Source: Bacillota bacterium
Lineage (GTDB): Bacteria > Bacillota_I > Bacilli_A > RFN20 > CAG-826
Length of the DNA stretch: 64,000 nucleotides
Assembly: GCA_030834445.1 (NCBI GenBank)
Contig: JAURFC010000003.1
Span: forward strand, 1 to 64,000
Direction: 5' to 3'
The notes under the pieces are model-generated. The model did no database searches and was not told the origin of the DNA. It saw only the letters and a program-made list of their open reading frames with translations. Positions 60,191-64,000 of this stretch are shown one piece after another. The position numbers and the translations under genes are program-made. The first letter of the stretch is position 1; every line of letters begins with the position of its first letter.

Positions 60191-60407
60191 TGTGGCATCT
60201 CAACTCGGCAAACGAATTACCTATTTACGCTTAAAAAAAGGGTGGTCGCAACTCACCTTAGCGATTGAAGCCCAAATCAATAAAAATTATCTAAGTGATT
60301 TAGAACGGGGACGACGGAATCCGAGTCTATTGATTTTATCCCGTCTTGCGGCCGTCTTTGAGATGGATTTAGCGGAACTTTTAAAAGGGATTACGGTCTA
60401 TGAATAA
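60183..60407 (+). CDS. XRE-family HTH regulator
   Basis: LGKRITYLRLKKGWSQLTLAIEAQINKNYLSDLERGRRNPSLLILSRLAAVFEMDLAELL; overlaps whiA stop by 8 nt. Confidence 0.9.
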   Translation: MLSVASQLGKRITYLRLKKGWSQLTLAIEAQINKNYLSDLERGRRNPSLLILSRLAAVFEMDLAELLKGITVYE

Positions 60408-60481
60408 TTCCGCGTCAAAATGTTTATTCTTGTGAACGTTTCTTATATAATGATTGAGGTAAATTACCAGGAGGAAACATT

Positions 60482-61522
60482 ATGGCGATTAAAGTAGCAA
60501 TTAATGGTTTCGGTCGTATCGGACGTTTGTCGTTCCGTCGTATGGTCGAAGTTGGAGGATTTGAAATCGTTGCCATCAACGATTTGACCGATGCAAAAAC
60601 CCTCACCTATTTATTAAAGTATGACACGACCCATGGTCGCTTCAAAGGGGGCGAACTCTCGACCTCTGAAGACGGCAAAGAGATAGTCTTCAATGGCAAA
60701 GCGATTCCTGTTTTAGGACAACCTGATCCCGCCTTATTAAACTGGAAGGATTTCGGAGTCGACATCGTTTTAGAATGTACCGGTCGTTTAAAAGGGAAAG
60801 ATGATGCCGTTGTCCACGTCGAAAAAGGTGGTGCGAAAGGTGTTATGATCTCCGCCCCATCCGATGCGGTAACCCCTACGTTTGTGTACGGTGTCAATGA
60901 TGCCAAGTTAACCAAAGAAATGACCGTCATTTCCGGTGCTAGCTGCACCACCAACTGCTTAGCCCCTGTGGTGAAAGTATTAGAAGATAACTACGGGATT
61001 GAAACGGGTTTAATGACCACGGTTCACGCCTACACCAATGATCAAACCACGTTAGACTTAGTGAAGAAAGGCGATAACCGTCGTGGCCGTGCGGCTGCTG
61101 CCAACATCGTTCCTTCCTCCACGGGTGCGGCAAAAGCCCTCCACCTTGTCATCCCTGAAATCAAAGGGAAACTCAATGGGGCCGCCTTACGCGTTCCGGT
61201 CATCGATGGTAGTTTAGTCGACTTAACCGTCACCTTAAAGAAACCGGTGAAAGATGAAGCGGAAGTCAATGGTTTAATGAAAGCCGCCGCTAACGGTGCG
61301 CTTAAAGACGTCCTTGGTTATACTGAAGATGAAATCGTCAGCTCCGATATTATCGGTGAAACGCATGGTTCCCTCTACGATGCAACCCAAGTCAAGTTAC
61401 TCGTCAACGCCGAAGGCAAACAACTCCTTAAAGTTGTTTCCTGGTATGACAACGAATACTCCTTCACCTCGCAATACATTCGCTTAGCGAAAAAGTATGC
61501 CGCTGTGCTCGGAGTGAAATAA
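60482..61522 (+). CDS. gap: Glyceraldehyde-3-phosphate dehydrogenase type I
   Basis: KVAINGFGRIGRLSFRRM; SGASCTTNCLAPVVKVL; VSWYDNEYSF. Confidence 0.98.
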   Translation: MAIKVAINGFGRIGRLSFRRMVEVGGFEIVAINDLTDAKTLTYLLKYDTTHGRFKGGELSTSEDGKEIVFNGKAIPVLGQPDPALLNWKDFGVDIVLECTGRLKGKDDAVVHVEKGGAKGVMISAPSDAVTPTFVYGVNDAKLTKEMTVISGASCTTNCLAPVVKVLEDNYGIETGLMTTVHAYTNDQTTLDLVKKGDNRRGRAAAANIVPSSTGAAKALHLVIPEIKGKLNGAALRVPVIDGSLVDLTVTLKKPVKDEAEVNGLMKAAANGALKDVLGYTEDEIVSSDIIGETHGSLYDATQVKLLVNAEGKQLLKVVSWYDNEYSFTSQYIRLAKKYAAVLGVK

Positions 61523-61537
61523 AACAAAACCGAAAAC

Positions 61538-61568
61538 AAACACTCACGGGCTCCGTGAGTGTTTTTCT
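61538..61568 (+). terminator. Hairpin terminator between gap and pgk
   Basis: AAACACTCACGG-GCT-CCGTGAGTGTTTTT. Confidence 0.85.
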
Positions 61569-61583
61569 TTCAAGGAGAACCCC

Positions 61584-62798
61584 ATGAAAACCTTAGCCAC
61601 CTTACCTGCCTTATCCAATCAAACCGTGTTTGTTCGTGTGGACTTTAATGTTCCATTAAAAGATGGGACGATTCGTGACGATAACCGGATTGTTGCCGCT
61701 TTACCGACCCTCAAAGCGTTATTAGCCAAAGGGGCAAAACTCGTCTTATTGTCACATTTAGGGAAAATTCGGCATAAAGATCCGACTAAACTCGAAGGTG
61801 ATATTAAGAAAAATAACTTAGCGATTGCCGCCCCGCATTTAGCCTCGTTACTTGGCGTGAAGGTTGATTTTTCCGACGCGACGCGTGGGGATGTCTTAAA
61901 CCAAAAGGTCAAAGCGCTTCAAGCCGGGACGATCTTACTTGTCCAAAACACCCGTTATGAAGTCGGTGAAGAAAAAAATGATCTTAGTTTAGCGCAAGCG
62001 TGGGCTGATTTAGCTGATGCTTTTGTCATGGATGCCTTTGGGAGTGCGCACCGTGCACATGCATCCACCGCAGGTTTACCGACGATACTCAAGCAAAAAG
62101 GTAAGCCAGTCGCCGTTGGGTATCTGGTTGAAAAAGAACTGGTGGCCTTAGCAAAAGTGGTCAAGGTTGAACCGTCCGCCCGTCCGTATGTGGCGATTAT
62201 GGGTGGATTAAAAGTCTCCGATAAGATTAAAGTATTAGAAGAACTCATTGATAAATGCGACAAAATCTTGATTGGTGGGGCCATGACCTACACCTTTTTA
62301 AAAGCACAAGGTAAACACGTGGGGAGTTCACCCTTTGAAGGGGATCAACTCGACTTTGCCCGTCACCTGATGGAAAAGGCGAGGGCAAAACTTGTCCTAG
62401 CGTCGGATTTTGTCTCCACAGATTCCTTTGATAACCCCACGGTGTTTGAAACCTATGAAGGGGAAATTCAAGGGGAGATGATGGGGATGGATATTGGTCC
62501 GAAAACCATCGCCCGTTTCCAACAAGAAATCGCAAATGCAAAAACCTTATTTTGGAACGGTCCGATGGGCGTGTTTGAAAAACCCCAGTTTACCCAAGGC
62601 ACCTTGGCAATTTGCCAAGCGGTTCGTCAACTAGGAAACCGTGCCTTTACTGTCTGTGGCGGTGGAGATTCTGCTGCTGCTGTAGCCCAATTTGGCTTTA
62701 TGGATGACTTCTCCCATGTGTCAACAGGGGGCGGAGCATCCTTAGAAATGATTGAAAACGCCGGTCACCTTCCGGGGATCGACGTCATTGAGGATTAA
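61584..62798 (+). CDS. pgk: Phosphoglycerate kinase
   Basis: VFVRVDFNVPLKDGTIRDDNRI; FVMDAFGSAHRAHAST; CGGGDSAAAV; STGGGASLEMIE. Confidence 0.98.
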   Translation: MKTLATLPALSNQTVFVRVDFNVPLKDGTIRDDNRIVAALPTLKALLAKGAKLVLLSHLGKIRHKDPTKLEGDIKKNNLAIAAPHLASLLGVKVDFSDATRGDVLNQKVKALQAGTILLVQNTRYEVGEEKNDLSLAQAWADLADAFVMDAFGSAHRAHASTAGLPTILKQKGKPVAVGYLVEKELVALAKVVKVEPSARPYVAIMGGLKVSDKIKVLEELIDKCDKILIGGAMTYTFLKAQGKHVGSSPFEGDQLDFARHLMEKARAKLVLASDFVSTDSFDNPTVFETYEGEIQGEMMGMDIGPKTIARFQQEIANAKTLFWNGPMGVFEKPQFTQGTLAICQAVRQLGNRAFTVCGGGDSAAAVAQFGFMDDFSHVSTGGGASLEMIENAGHLPGIDVIED

Positions 62799-62801
62799 AC
62801 C

Positions 62802-63557
62802 ATGCGAAAAAAATTATTACTCGGCAACTGGAAGATGAATTTACTACAAGCGGAAGCAAGAGCGTTTGCTGAAGCGAGTCGCGCCTTAACCCAAAAAGCA
62901 ACATCCATGAATGTCATGCTAGGGGTTGCGCCGACCTATTTAAGTTTACAAACTGTGAAAAACGCGAACCCTGAACTCATTGTGTCGTCGCAAGATATGC
63001 ACTTTGAAGCCAAAGGCGCGTTTACCGGAGAAATTTCCGCAGAAATGCTGGTTGATATTGGCATTTCTTGGACGCTCATTGGTCACTCCGAACGACGTTC
63101 TTACTTTGGCGAAACGAACTTATCGTGCAATAAAAAAATTAAAAAAGCGTTATCTCTTGGCTTTACCGTGGTCTACTGTGTCGGTGAAACGGCAAAAGAA
63201 TACGAAGAAAATCAAACCAAACAAGTCATTCTTGATCAACTTACAGTCGGTTTACAGGGCGTGACGGAAGAAGAATTCCAACGCATCATTATTGCCTATG
63301 AACCCGTCTGGTCGATTGGGACCGGTTTGAATGCAAGTCCGGAACACGCCCAAGACATTTGTTCCTTTATTCGAAAAACACTCGCGACACTTAGTAGTAC
63401 GTCCCGTGCGGAAGCGGTCCAAATTCTTTACGGAGGCTCGGTCAAACCCGCCAACGTCAAAGCCTATCTTCTTCAACGTGATGTGGATGGGGCTCTTGTC
63501 GGTGGTGCTTCCTTAACCGTGGAATCCTTTGAAGCATTGCTGACACAAATGGCCTAA
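62802..63557 (+). CDS. tpiA: Triosephosphate isomerase
   Basis: LLGNWKMNLL; IGHSERRSYFGET; IAYEPVWSIGTG; ILYGGSVKPANV. Confidence 0.98.
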   Translation: MRKKLLLGNWKMNLLQAEARAFAEASRALTQKATSMNVMLGVAPTYLSLQTVKNANPELIVSSQDMHFEAKGAFTGEISAEMLVDIGISWTLIGHSERRSYFGETNLSCNKKIKKALSLGFTVVYCVGETAKEYEENQTKQVILDQLTVGLQGVTEEEFQRIIIAYEPVWSIGTGLNASPEHAQDICSFIRKTLATLSSTSRAEAVQILYGGSVKPANVKAYLLQRDVDGALVGGASLTVESFEALLTQMA

Positions 63558-63596
63558 AGTTTTTTTATAATAGGTTTAGGAGGACTCATTGTACTT

Positions 63597-64000
63597 ATGA
63601 ATGAAGAATTTCGATATCAATCGTATGCGGGAAGTCAAACCTCTCCGCTTGTTAAAGTGTTTGCGTGGATGGCAGTTGCCTTAGGTATTACCGCATTAAC
63701 ATCCTTCGGCACCTTTTTTGCCTTAATCGGGGGGCTTATTCCCGTTGAATCGTACTTTACGGTCGTGATTGCATCCACGGTGGTACTTTTTGTGACGTAT
63801 GTATGGATTTTATTTTCGGGGATGTTGCGTGGGCGCGGTAATCCCTTGATTCCTTTTGTTCTCTATGCCGGCTCGATGGGAGTTGTTTTATCCTCACTTG
63901 GTTTTGTGTATGAAGCAGAACTGATTGGAACATCCTTCCTCGTCTCTGCGCTCGTCTTCGGGGTGTTTGCCGCTTATGGAGCATTCACCAAATCCAATTT
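63597..64000 (+). CDS. Bax inhibitor-1 (BI-1/YccA)-like membrane protein, truncated by window end
   Basis: By-eye translation MNEEFRYQSYAGSQTSPLVKVFAWMAVALGITALTSFGTFFALIGG...; multi-TM; open at window end. Confidence 0.75.
   Translation, partial: MNEEFRYQSYAGSQTSPLVKVFAWMAVALGITALTSFGTFFALIGGLIPVESYFTVVIASTVVLFVTYVWILFSGMLRGRGNPLIPFVLYAGSMGVVLSSLGFVYEAELIGTSFLVSALVFGVFAAYGAFTKSN

Noticed and set aside
60482-63557. gap-pgk-tpiA cluster as unusual
   Set aside because: Standard glycolytic gene order in many Bacilli.

Overview
The window is a bacterial chromosome segment dominated by housekeeping genes of Firmicutes/Mollicutes-like (Bacilli) type. UGA is used as a stop codon (e.g. rpmG, adk, the ECF sigma gene), so the genetic code appears standard. 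From left to right it contains: the S10-spc-alpha ribosomal superoperon (rpsJ to rplQ, with secY, adk, map, infA and rpoA); a HAD phosphatase; a crtB/crtI carotenoid operon divergent from a class II photolyase; cysS, mgtC-like, rlmB, a SigH-like sigma, rpmG, secE and nusG; an inverted trkA/trkH pair; rplK, rplA, rplJ, rplL and a methyltransferase; rpoB and rpoC; a secreted M6-type metalloprotease; rpsL, rpsG, fusA and tuf; an RDD membrane protein; a CUT1-type ABC transporter operon that also encodes a thermonuclease lipoprotein and an OB-fold-like lipoprotein; tRNA-Lys and tRNA-Pro; an ECF sigma factor translationally coupled to a membrane-anchored serpin; uvrA, lgt, ppaX-like, rapZ, whiA and an XRE regulator; gap, pgk and tpiA; and a partial BI-1-like gene. 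The most interesting candidates are: (1) the ECF sigma/TM-serpin pair, where a serpin ectodomain occupies the usual anti-sigma position; (2) a 4-residue deletion in the normally near-invariant PPVGPALGQ motif of ribosomal protein L11; (3) an ABC importer with nuclease and OB-fold lipoproteins, a likely nucleic-acid scavenging system; (4) two matching L1-site-like hairpins, one in front of rplK and one in front of rplA; (5) a carotenoid/class II photolyase light-protection cassette inside a ribosomal/translation neighbourhood; (6) RpoB Asn at the His526-equivalent position; (7) several promoters whose geometry predicts leaderless mRNAs. All assignments come from reading the sequence and recalling family motifs; no searches were run.
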